This document shows, piece by piece, positions 1-8,000 of a stretch of DNA of 15,821 nt. The translations under genes and the position numbers were made by a program. Position 1 is the stretch's first letter. The number at the start of each line of letters is the position of its first letter. The stretch covers positions 1-15,821 of the forward strand of contig JABDJE010000062.1 of NCBI GenBank assembly GCA_013002625.1, given 5' to 3'. The DNA is from Saprospiraceae bacterium (GTDB lineage Bacteria > Bacteroidota > Bacteroidia > Chitinophagales > Saprospiraceae). The notes under the pieces are model-generated. The model made no database searches and was not told the origin of the DNA. It saw only the letters and a program-made list of their open reading frames with translations.

Positions 1-705
1 CCATTGGGTTAGTCCATACTCCGGCAGTTTTGCCCAGAACGCTCCGCTTTTGTCTATATGGATAGTAGCCCCGCTTAAGGCAATGGATTGATCTACTTGA
101 AAGTGCTCAGGGCCGAATGTCCGGATGATCTTATGATTGGCATCCAACAAAATTTTATCATATGGGCCTTCATTAATGATATAGGCATTGTTGCCGATTT
201 TTTGAATTGTAATTTTATAATAATCCGGATTATTGATGGTGATGTCGTTCCACTTGTTGTTTTTAGTCCAAGTGCCTTTTTCATAGCTCAGGAAAACATT
301 TTTGTCATTGATGATAACGGGTGTGCCGTCATAGTCTATGAAGAAACAGCGTAGGGGTTCCTGAATAAAATGCTCTGTTACCTTGTGTGTATGCAGGTCA
401 ATTTCAACCAGGGCAGTGGAACGGTAATACCAGATATCTCCATCAAGATCTTCGATCATATTGCTGAACCTGTCTCCGGCACCATTGGCGCGGGTATTGA
501 TCAATTTGATTTTATACCCATCATAGGTGTGAATTCCTGAAGCGGTGGTTAACCACATTAAGCCATTTTGATCCATGAAGGCCTGGCTGCCTGAACGTTC
601 ATTAAGGCCATCCTCAAGTCCGATATGATAATAATTCTGAGCTGTGGCCCATAGGGGCAGCAGTATCAATAGAGACATATAATGGATCCAGGGCTTAAAA
701 TCCAT
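1..705 (-). CDS. Exported Reg_prop (two-component regulator propeller-type) protein, C-terminus beyond window
   Basis: Reading the minus strand from an ATG at 705 gives 235 codons with no stop before the left edge, so the 3' part is missing. The N-terminus is a signal peptide: a hydrophobic stretch at about residues 10-20 ending ATAQ, with likely cleavage before NYY. It is followed by GLEDGLNERSGS, DQNGLMWLTTASGIHTYDG and then EDLDGDIWYY. These match the Reg_prop beta-propeller blade pattern (GL..N.V..I..D..G.LW.GT..GL..YDG). In Bacteroidota such blades usually form the periplasmic sensor half of proteins that continue into a YYY domain, a membrane helix and a histidine kinase or LuxR-type output. 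Which one applies here cannot be seen. A second Met at codon 10 is possible, but the first keeps charged residues before the hydrophobic core. The gene is divergent from the adhesin locus; a weak -7-like TATCTTGG lies at 742-749 on its strand. Confidence 0.8.
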   Translation of the reverse strand, partial: MDFKPWIHYMSLLILLPLWATAQNYYHIGLEDGLNERSGSQAFMDQNGLMWLTTASGIHTYDGYKIKLINTRANGAGDRFSNMIEDLDGDIWYYRSTALVEIDLHTHKVTEHFIQEPLRCFFIDYDGTPVIINDKNVFLSYEKGTWTKNNKWNDITINNPDYYKITIQKIGNNAYIINEGPYDKILLDANHKIIRTFGPEHFQVDQSIALSGATIHIDKSGAFWAKLPEYGLTQW

Positions 706-1032
706 AATTAGATATTCTTTTAAATCTTTGGTCGGGTTTTTCCAAGATAAGTAATTTGAAAATATCCACGTGCAATTTTTTGACTATGGTCAAATGGAGG
801 TCTTTATTAATAAGGAGTCTGGAAGTTGTCTTGAAGCCATTCCGGTAGATAAAGATCTAAAAAAGCGATTCGAGGCAGAGCTTGTTTTCAGGGCACAGGG
901 CGGTCATGTGATTTTCGATGTAATAAGCTTCTTTTCTTATGCGCAGGAATATTGAAAGTGCCATTACTTAGGTACCTATGTCTTTTGTTTGTATCAATTT
1001 CAATCTGCTATCAGACATTTATTGCCATTGGA
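706..1032. other. Intergenic stretch between divergent genes, no convincing gene
   Basis: About 330 bases lie between the Reg_prop gene start and the operator of the adhesin gene. A plus-strand open frame at 770-955 (61 codons, GTG start, ATG alternative about nine codons in) would encode a mixed acidic/hydrophobic peptide ending FFSYAQEY. It shows no recognisable motif, signal peptide or ribosome-binding site, so I do not call it a gene, although a small hypothetical protein cannot be excluded. No strong hairpin or terminator was seen. Confidence 0.4.
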
Positions 1033-1058
1033 ATCAATCGCATAAATATGCGATTGAT
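1033..1058. promoter_or_regulatory. Perfect 26-bp inverted repeat (candidate operator)
   Basis: The left arm ATCAATCGCATA (1033-1044) and right arm TATGCGATTGAT (1047-1058) are perfect 12-base complements separated by AA. There is no T-run, so it is not a terminator. The right arm contains the TTG of the proposed -33 element, so a dimeric protein bound here would touch the promoter directly. The right arm and flank recur identically at 4699-4720 before the luxR-like gene, where the left arm is degenerate. A LuxR-type dimer is a natural candidate ligand; this is inference. Confidence 0.65.
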
Positions 1059-1084
1059 ACCCATTTAATCGCTTCCCATCTTTA
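1054..1084 (+). promoter_or_regulatory. Promoter of the FG-GAP/beta-helix surface protein gene
   Basis: TTG (1054-1056), a 20-base spacer and CATCTTTA (1077-1084) fit the Bacteroidota primary sigma pattern (TTG, 19-21 bases, TAnnTTTG) at 4 of 6 fixed -7 positions. Identical boxes with identical spacing precede the luxR-like gene at 4712-4742, which argues that the arrangement is functional. Predicted transcription starts near 1090, giving a leader of about 54 bases before the ATG at 1144. Confidence 0.55.
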
Positions 1085-1143
1085 CAATAACAATTGATCA
1101 TAGGATCAAATGAAACGATTGTAAAAATCAAAATTGAAATATT

Positions 1144-4100
1144 ATGAAAACGATGAGATATTTATTTGCGTTGAGCTTATTGCTCTCAACTTTGAATCTT
1201 TCGGCTCAATGGACGCAACTTGGCGTAGACTTGGATGGCGAAACTGTAAGTGATTTTTCCGGAAATTCATCAGACATCAACTCTAACGGAGATCGAATAA
1301 TAATCGGTGCATTTTTAAATGATGGAAACGGTCTTGATGCAGGTCATGCACGCGTTTTTGAATGGGATGGAATGGCTTGGCAACAACTTGGCCTTGACTT
1401 GGATGGAGAAGCCGCTAATGATTTATCAGGATCATCAATTTCTATGAATGCAATAGGAGATCGAATAGTTATTGGTGCACCTGATAACGATGGAAATGGA
1501 AATAATTCAGGTCATGCACGTGTTTATGAGTGGGATGGAACGGCTTGGCAACAACTTGGCCTCGACCTAGATGGTGAAGTTGCTTTTGATTCATTTGGAC
1601 ATGCAGTAGCCATGAATGCTGATGGGGATCGTATAATTGTTGGGGCACCAAGAAATGATGGAAACGGAAATAATTCAGGTCATGCACGTGCTTATAAGTG
1701 GGATGGATCTACTTGGGCACAAATGGGTCTAGATATTGATGGCGAAGCTGCAGATGATCAGTCAGGATATTCAGTAGCTATGAATGCTTCTGGATGTCGA
1801 ATTATTATTGGGGCGCCTGATAACGATGGAAATGGCACCTTTTCTGGACATGCAAGAATTTATGAATGGGACGGGACTGTTTGGCAACAACTCGGCCTAG
1901 ATATTGATGGCGAAGCTGCTGATGATGCGGCAGGAAGTTCAGTTAGAATAAATGGAATCGGGAATCGAATAATTGTTGGCGCACCTCAAAATGATGGTAA
2001 CGGAATCGCTTCAGGTCATGCGCGCGTTTATGAATGGAGTGGCACGAACTGGCAGCAAGTAGGCATGGATTTGGATGGAGAAGCCGGTTTGGATGAAGCA
2101 GGATGTTCAGTAGCCTTGAATGACTCTGGTGATCGATTAATTGTTGGTGCACCTTGGAACAATGGCAACGGAAGCTACGGGAGCTTTTTTGGTCATGCGC
2201 GTGTCTATCAACTTTGTGGTACTCGCTATGTAACCAATAGTAACGACTCAGGTCCCGGAAGCTTGAGATATGCGATAGAATATGCCTGTCCAGGAGATAC
2301 CATCCGCTTTGATGCAAGTACTGATGGAAATCCTATTTATTTACACTCTAGTCAAATATTTATCGATAAAGACCTTGTGATTATAGGTAATGGATCTCTT
2401 AAAACAATTACTTCTGGTTTAACTTCTTCTGCGAGAATAATAGAACTGGCTTTAAACAAAAATCTTAAAATAGTTGGCTGTAAGTTTGAACATGGGGATG
2501 GGGATATATTAGGAGGAGCCATTTATTCTAAAGGTATTTTAGAAATAGAAAATTGTAGCTTCGAAAACAATGAGACTGATTTTGGAGGAGCCATCTATTC
2601 TGAGGGTTCCTTAGTCATAGAAAATTCAAATTTTGAAAATAATACTGCTGATTTTGGAGGAGCCATCTATTCTAATGGAAATGTGGTCATCATAGGATCC
2701 TCTTTTATTGCTAACCAATGTGGATATGGTGGTGGTGGTGCAATTTCACATTCTCTAAATCAGATCCAAATACTTAATTGTCATTTTTCTAATAACACGT
2801 CAGACTCTGGAGGACCTGGAGGAGCAATCTTAAATGTTAGTAATAAGAATGGCAATAGGATTGTTAATTCTAAATTTATCTCAAACATTTGTAGTGATGA
2901 AGGAGGTGCAATAGCAAATAGTAGTAAACTGAAAATTATTGGTTGTTTAATTTCAGGGAATATTGCAGCATCAAATGGTGGAGGAGTTTTCGCAAGTCAG
3001 AATACAACCATAAGATATTCTACGATTAGCGGGAATGAAGCATCAAACGGATCAGGAATTTATCTGGTTGCCGCTAAGACCTTGAGATTAACAGGGTCAA
3101 TAGTCTCTCTCAATGTCAACGATGATTTCTACAATAATGGAGGAAACTTTATTGATCAGGGATACAATATGATCGGAACAGATCCGCTCTTTGTCCAAAA
3201 CGTCAGTGGACCTGCACCGACTACCAGTGGTGATCTCAGGTTACAATGCACATCTCCTGCCATAGATGCTGGAACACCGGATACTATGGGTCTTAACTTG
3301 CCTTTGCTTGACCTGGATGGAAATCCTAGAATAGACAATGGAAATATTGATATTGGAGCCTATGAATCTATAGTAGCCGATTGCGACTCCGATTGGGATG
3401 GCATCGCCGATGGTAATGACAACTGTCCGGATACACCCAACCCTAATCAGGAAGACACAGATAATGATGGAGTCGGCGATTATTGCGATTATAATTCCCA
3501 GTGTACCTATTCTGTCATGTCACAAAAACAAGCTCAACTCAAGGAAACGACCGTCCATTCAGGAGGTATAGGGGTAGTCAGTACCAATAAAAAAGCCAAA
3601 ATTAAAAACGGATCAACAGTACAAGGAGCAGGGACATTCGTGAATGCTGAAACAGTGGAAGTGGATAATACTTCAGCAGTAGATCTTATCCTGGATCCGT
3701 TTGAAAGCATATCCCTACCGACAATCTACAATTATATTGACAATGGCGGCAGTGACGTCGAAGTCCCGGACAACGGGTCTGCCACATTGACCAGCGCCAA
3801 CTATGATGAAGTAGAAATCGGAGAAGATGCCACCGTCACTTTCTCTGGACACAGCACGGTCTATATTTCAGAAATGGAATTTGAAGATGGCGTTACCTTG
3901 TTGTTTGATCAATGTACCAATGTGATCACGGAAGACAAACTGGATTTCAAAAAGAATGTTTCTGTTAATGTCAATGGCAACTATATCGTATCCTTCTACA
4001 CCGAAGATGAATTTAAAATTAAGCAAGGGGGTGTCGTTCATGCCAACGTATATTCAAAGAAAAAAATGAAACTGGAAGGCAAGAACGGCAATCCGATTGA

Positions 4101-4584
4101 GATCAAAGGCTTGCTTGTGACTCAGGATAAATTTGACTGTAAGAAGTATGTAGATATTTATTATGCAGATAATTGTGGAACGCCTTGTCCACCGTCAGAT
4201 GAAGGAGGGGGAGATGATGACGACGATGATGATGATGATGACGACAGGATCGCCATCGATCCATTGTTTACTCATGCCCCGGGTCATGTGAATTCATCTG
4301 AATCTCAGAAAAATATTCAGATCAACACTTATAATTCGGATCAACAGACTTTACTGTATCCTAATCCAGCTCAGGATATTCTGAATGTCAGGACAAAACC
4401 AGGCCATCTGACCATGCAAATGAATATCTACAGTATGCTTGGAGAGCAACTGGTCAGTAAAAATTTTGAAGCCACAAACAATGACAACACCTTAAATATT
4501 GCAGAACTGAAAGCGGGCACTTACTTCCTTGAAATCATCAATGGTAAGGATCGGTCACTGCATCAGTTCGTGGTGATAAGATAA
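1144..4584 (+). CDS. T9SS-secreted mosaic surface protein: FG-GAP-like repeats, beta-helix, TSP3, sorting domain
   Basis: This 1146-aa exported protein is probably a surface adhesin or matrix component; no catalytic signature is visible. Residues 1-22 are a signal peptide ending LNLSAQ. Residues 23-361 are six FG-GAP-like repeats of 56 residues (GDRIIIGAP.NDGNG..SGHARVYEWDGT.W) with DxDGE motifs that may bind calcium. From about 362 (YVTNSNDSGPGSLRYAI) a right-handed beta-helix follows, with GGAI and FxxN motifs around 455-540. About 672-741 resemble a choice-of-anchor Q segment (DPLFVQ, SPAIDAG, DIGAYE). About 745-782 form a thrombospondin type 3 calcium-binding repeat (DNCPDTPNPNQEDTDNDGVG). 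About 783-1015 are a beta-rich, bactofilin-like stretch. Residues 1024-1034 are eleven Asp. From about 1070, YPNPAQDILNV to the C-terminus is a type IX secretion sorting domain. It is monocistronic: own promoter upstream, terminator at 4633-4664. Domain names are by eye. Confidence 0.88.
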   Translation: MKTMRYLFALSLLLSTLNLSAQWTQLGVDLDGETVSDFSGNSSDINSNGDRIIIGAFLNDGNGLDAGHARVFEWDGMAWQQLGLDLDGEAANDLSGSSISMNAIGDRIVIGAPDNDGNGNNSGHARVYEWDGTAWQQLGLDLDGEVAFDSFGHAVAMNADGDRIIVGAPRNDGNGNNSGHARAYKWDGSTWAQMGLDIDGEAADDQSGYSVAMNASGCRIIIGAPDNDGNGTFSGHARIYEWDGTVWQQLGLDIDGEAADDAAGSSVRINGIGNRIIVGAPQNDGNGIASGHARVYEWSGTNWQQVGMDLDGEAGLDEAGCSVALNDSGDRLIVGAPWNNGNGSYGSFFGHARVYQLCGTRYVTNSNDSGPGSLRYAIEYACPGDTIRFDASTDGNPIYLHSSQIFIDKDLVIIGNGSLKTITSGLTSSARIIELALNKNLKIVGCKFEHGDGDILGGAIYSKGILEIENCSFENNETDFGGAIYSEGSLVIENSNFENNTADFGGAIYSNGNVVIIGSSFIANQCGYGGGGAISHSLNQIQILNCHFSNNTSDSGGPGGAILNVSNKNGNRIVNSKFISNICSDEGGAIANSSKLKIIGCLISGNIAASNGGGVFASQNTTIRYSTISGNEASNGSGIYLVAAKTLRLTGSIVSLNVNDDFYNNGGNFIDQGYNMIGTDPLFVQNVSGPAPTTSGDLRLQCTSPAIDAGTPDTMGLNLPLLDLDGNPRIDNGNIDIGAYESIVADCDSDWDGIADGNDNCPDTPNPNQEDTDNDGVGDYCDYNSQCTYSVMSQKQAQLKETTVHSGGIGVVSTNKKAKIKNGSTVQGAGTFVNAETVEVDNTSAVDLILDPFESISLPTIYNYIDNGGSDVEVPDNGSATLTSANYDEVEIGEDATVTFSGHSTVYISEMEFEDGVTLLFDQCTNVITEDKLDFKKNVSVNVNGNYIVSFYTEDEFKIKQGGVVHANVYSKKKMKLEGKNGNPIEIKGLLVTQDKFDCKKYVDIYYADNCGTPCPPSDEGGGDDDDDDDDDDDRIAIDPLFTHAPGHVNSSESQKNIQINTYNSDQQTLLYPNPAQDILNVRTKPGHLTMQMNIYSMLGEQLVSKNFEATNNDNTLNIAELKAGTYFLEIINGKDRSLHQFVVIR
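1210..2226 (+). repeat. Six tandem 168-bp coding repeats (FG-GAP-like, 56 aa each)
   Basis: Five units of exactly 56 residues and a last one of 59 run without linker from Trp23 to about residue 361 of the surface protein. Each begins W.QLG.DLDGEA and carries GDRIIIGAP, NDGNG, SGHAR and YEWDGT. Units 2-5 are most alike; units 1 and 6 are more divergent, as expected for edge copies. DNA conservation is high enough to leave long antisense open frames, which I treat as artefacts. Six or seven such repeats would suit a closed integrin-alpha-like beta-propeller. Confidence 0.9.
2509..2740 (+). repeat. 72-bp GGAI/FxxN beta-helix coding repeats
   Basis: Successive 24-residue turns of the form GGAIYS.G.L.IEN..FENN..DF are encoded here. 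Bases around 2581-2604 and 2653-2676 are nearly identical (gattttggaggagccatc). The GGAI plus FxxN combination is the hallmark of chlamydial Pmp-type repeats, also seen in other bacterial right-handed beta-helices. Further degenerate turns continue to about 3070. Confidence 0.75.
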
Positions 4585-4632
4585 GGCTACGCTGAGGCCT
4601 GCCAAGTGACTAGATTGAAAACAAGTCGAAAA

Positions 4633-4664
4633 GAGGTTCCTGTCTTATGGCAGGGGCCTTTTTT
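4633..4664 (+). terminator. Rho-independent terminator of the mosaic surface protein gene
   Basis: AGGTTCCTGTC and GGCAGGGGCCT pair as an 11-bp stem (with G-U wobbles) around TTAT, followed by a run of T. It lies 49 bases after the stop at 4584 and before the next promoter, so the two surface-protein units are separate transcripts. Confidence 0.85.
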
Positions 4665-4698
4665 GTCTCCATCCGTCCTTTGAAGAAGCGTTGCATCA

Positions 4699-4742
4699 CA
4701 TAAATATGCGATTGATACCCTCTTTAAGGCTTCTCATCTTTA
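4699..4742 (+). promoter_or_regulatory. Promoter/operator of the luxR-like gene, duplicate of the 1041-1084 block
   Basis: Bases 4699-4720 are identical to 1041-1062 (22 of 22), and the next 23 bases match at 17 positions, including an identical CATCTTTAC. The TTG at 4712-4714 and CATCTTTA at 4735-4742 are again 20 bases apart. The left arm of the inverted repeat is degraded here (ATCACATA instead of ATCAATCGCATA), leaving one good half-site. The ATG at 4760 would lie only about 12 bases after the predicted start of transcription. The promoter probably also serves the kelch/S74 gene at 5041. Confidence 0.6.
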
Positions 4743-4759
4743 CGCTATAAACCGGATTC

Positions 4760-4987
4760 ATGAATATTACACAACGCGAAAATGAAGTATTGGACCTGAT
4801 CTCAAGGGGTTATTCACAATTTGAAATCTCCGCTCAATTGTATATTAGTCCGCATACGGTAAAGACCCACAAAAAGAATCTCTTTTTAAAAATGGATGCT
4901 TCCAATATGGCGCAGCTGGTCAGAAAAGGTTTTGAATGGGGCTTGTTGTCGCTTGGTTCCGATTTACACATTATTAAAGCAAGCTAA
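4760..4987 (+). CDS. Stand-alone LuxR/GerE-type helix-turn-helix regulator, 75 aa
   Basis: Almost the whole protein is one LuxR_C (GerE) four-helix DNA-binding domain. It runs from TQRENEVLDLISRGYSQFEISAQLYISPHTVKTHKKN to LFLKMDASNMAQLVRKGFEWGLL (about residues 4-65). The usual T.RE.EVL and SPHTVKTH..N.. K signatures are intact. There is no receiver, autoinducer-binding, PAS or membrane domain, so it must dimerise and be regulated by abundance or by a partner. It lies 53 bases before the kelch/S74 gene with no terminator between, so they are likely co-transcribed. Because its promoter block is duplicated before the 1144 gene, I infer that it may regulate itself and both surface-protein genes. 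A truncated response regulator is an alternative, but the upstream sequence is promoter, not receiver remnant. Confidence 0.88.
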   Translation: MNITQRENEVLDLISRGYSQFEISAQLYISPHTVKTHKKNLFLKMDASNMAQLVRKGFEWGLLSLGSDLHIIKAS

Positions 4988-5040
4988 TTAATTAAACTCT
5001 CGAATTCTCGTCATCGCGATTTCGAACTAAACATTGAATC

Positions 5041-8000
5041 ATGAAGATTTTGAAATTAACTTTTTTGTGTACGCTTTTTATATGCTCGTTTAACCTAAAT
5101 GCTCAAATTGATCTCGATATTACCAAAGGTATTAAAATCGGAAATAGTTCAACCACAGAAGCAGGCACAATCCGGTTTAACGATGCTACAAATACATTTG
5201 AAGGGTACAATGGATCAGAATGGATGAGCCTAGATGCAGTAGGAGGGAGTAGTAATGTCTGGGTGGATAGTACCGGGTATATATACAGGTTGGATAGCAG
5301 AGTAGGAATAGGAACCAATGACCCGGATTCCTCTTCAATTCTGGAAATAAGTTCTACAACGCAAGGGATGTTGATGCCTAGAATGACAACAATTCAAAGA
5401 GATTCTATTGTTAATCCCGCCAAAGGTCTTACAATTTTCAATCTGGACGATTGTTGTACGGATGTCTATGATGGTATGGGTTGGTTAAAGCTGTGCCCTC
5501 AGGTATCTAAAGTTGATACGCTTGATATGGGATCATGGCTACAAAAAAATAGTCTACCAAATGACACACTCTATGGCGCGTTTTCAGCTGTAGTCAATGA
5601 TAGGATATTTATGATTACAGGCAGAAATAATTCCGTGCACACTAAAAATGTGCTTGAATATCTTCAAGAAAGTGATACTTGGTCTTCACTTACGCCATTT
5701 CCTGGATCTGAGAGAAGTGGAGGAGTGGGGTTTGTGCTGAATGGTAAGATCTATTTTGGCCTTGGCTATAATACTGGATGGCTTTCAGACTTTTGGGAGT
5801 TTGATCCTGTAACCGATATTTGGACACAGAAGAGTAATGTTCCAGGTAGCGGAAGGCAGTACACAGCTCAATTTGCCTTAAATGGGAAAGGCTATTTGGT
5901 TTGCGGACATGGGGAGATTAATCAATTTTCAAAAGAAGTATGGGAGTATGACCCTATGACGGATATGTGGACTCAAAAAAGTGATTTTCCTGGTATTGGA
6001 AGACAAGGTCCGTTTGGGTTTGAATTAAATAACAAGGGGTATATTGGAGGTGGGATTTTCCCCCCATTGAATTTTTTGAAGGACTTCTGGGAATATGATC
6101 CAATGACGGATATATGGACTCAAAAGAATGACTTGATCAATGAAGTTTCAGCAGCTAATAGTTTCAAAATAAACAATGTCCCTTACATTACTTCTGGACT
6201 AATTAATATTGGTAACAGCCTCACAGTTGTTAACGAGACTTGGAGATATGATTCTGTAAATGATGCTTGGGAGGCGGATGTTGATTTCCCAGGAAATGGA
6301 AGGTACTATTCTTCAACTTTTTCAAGAAATGGTCTGGCTTATTTAGTTGGAGGCGTTGATGGTATTAATGGCACTTTATTTAATGAAGTTTGGGAATTTA
6401 GTCCTGTTAGGTTATCTCAGACCTTAAACAAAAATTCAAAGGTCGCTCATTTATATTCAGACACCATTAATAATGGAATTTGGCAAAAACATGGCAATAT
6501 TGTATCAATTGTAGAGGAAGGAGGTAAGATTAGATTAGAAGATGGATCTGCTGATGGACACCTAATGAAGTCAGATAGTAGTGGGATGATGTGCTGGACA
6601 GACCCTGGAACATATGATGAATGGGATAATATTGGGAACAATTTAAATTATAATCATGGTAGTGTAGGAATTCATGCCGATTCACCAACTGGCTTATTTG
6701 AAATTGGTGAATCGTGCAATTCTAATCCAAGTTTTCAGAATCAGACTCAGACAACAGGCACTCTTGTTGATAACAATACATCCTCTTGGCAATCGGTAAC
6801 TTTCGATACCACAGGCTGTCTAAAAAAATATGATTGGTATTTTGATCTGGTCTTCTCAGGAGAAATAATTGAGTTTAAAATTTATAAAGGCGAAGGAACC
6901 TCTGGAGAATTACTTTATAGTACCGTTAAAACAATTGGTAATACAGGGTTTGATTCGTGGAAATCCTTTAATAATATTCTCCTTAATGTTGAAAAAGACA
7001 GTACATATACATTCTATATTTTTAAGATAGGTGGCTCTCAAAACACTCAAATTGAATATAGTGATTCAGATCCATATCTCGGAGGTTTATCTAGCGTTGG
7101 CGTATTTGCCGATTTCAGATTTAGGGCTCATGTGAGTGCAAATTCAGGAACCCTATTAGTGGTTGAGGAAGTTGGGAATTTAGGTATAGGCACTAATTCA
7201 CCTTCTCAAAAATTGGATGTGGATGGGAATATCCGAATGCGAAACGGTGCACTTAGTGGTTACCTGCCTGTCTCGGATGCTGATGGCGTTATGACATGGA
7301 CTGATCCAAATACTATTACTGCAGCTCCCCAAGATCTTCATTTAAGTGGCAACACTTTAAGTTTATCCGGAGATGCAACAACAGTTGATCTAAGTACTTA
7401 TATGGACAATACCGATGCACAGGATTTGAGCTTAAGTGGTACCATTTTAAGTTTGAGCGGTGATGCAACAACAGTTGATCTAAGTGCTTATGATGATTGG
7501 ACAAATTCCGGCAATGACATTTATTTTGATAATGAGCATGTGGCCATTAAAACCAGCAATACAACTTATGGAACCTTTGCAATTGAAGATACGAGTAAAA
7601 CAACCCTGGTTTTGAGGACACCTGATAATACCAAACCGGCCGGCATTTCTTTTATGAATCAAGGGATTAATTATAATTGGACTATTTATGGCACAGCAAG
7701 CACTTTTAACTTTGCTTATGGTGGTGGGAGTGACCCAGAGAGTTCCACAGATTACTTTAATTTCAGCAGCACCGGAGCAAGAATTACAGTGGAAAACGGT
7801 GCAACCCTGAATAATGCCGGAGTGTGGACAGATGCTTCAGATCGTTCAAGGAAATACAACATTCAAGATCTCAATTATGGTTTGTCTGAAGTGATGTCAA
7901 TGCGGCCAAGTTATTATAAAATGAAAAGTGATGATTCCAATGCCATTGGTTTTATAGCTCAGGACATGAAAGAAATTATTCCGGAAGTTGTGTATGGTGA

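Noticed and set aside
770..955. 61-codon plus-strand open frame in the 706-1032 gap
   Set aside because: GTG start, no recognisable motif, no ribosome-binding site and no promoter; recorded as intergenic with low confidence.
1469..2317. Long minus-strand open frames (1469-1687, 1943-2317) opposite the surface-protein repeats
   Set aside because: They are antisense images of the 168-bp coding repeats, have repetitive His/Leu-rich composition, and the plus frame has clear domains.
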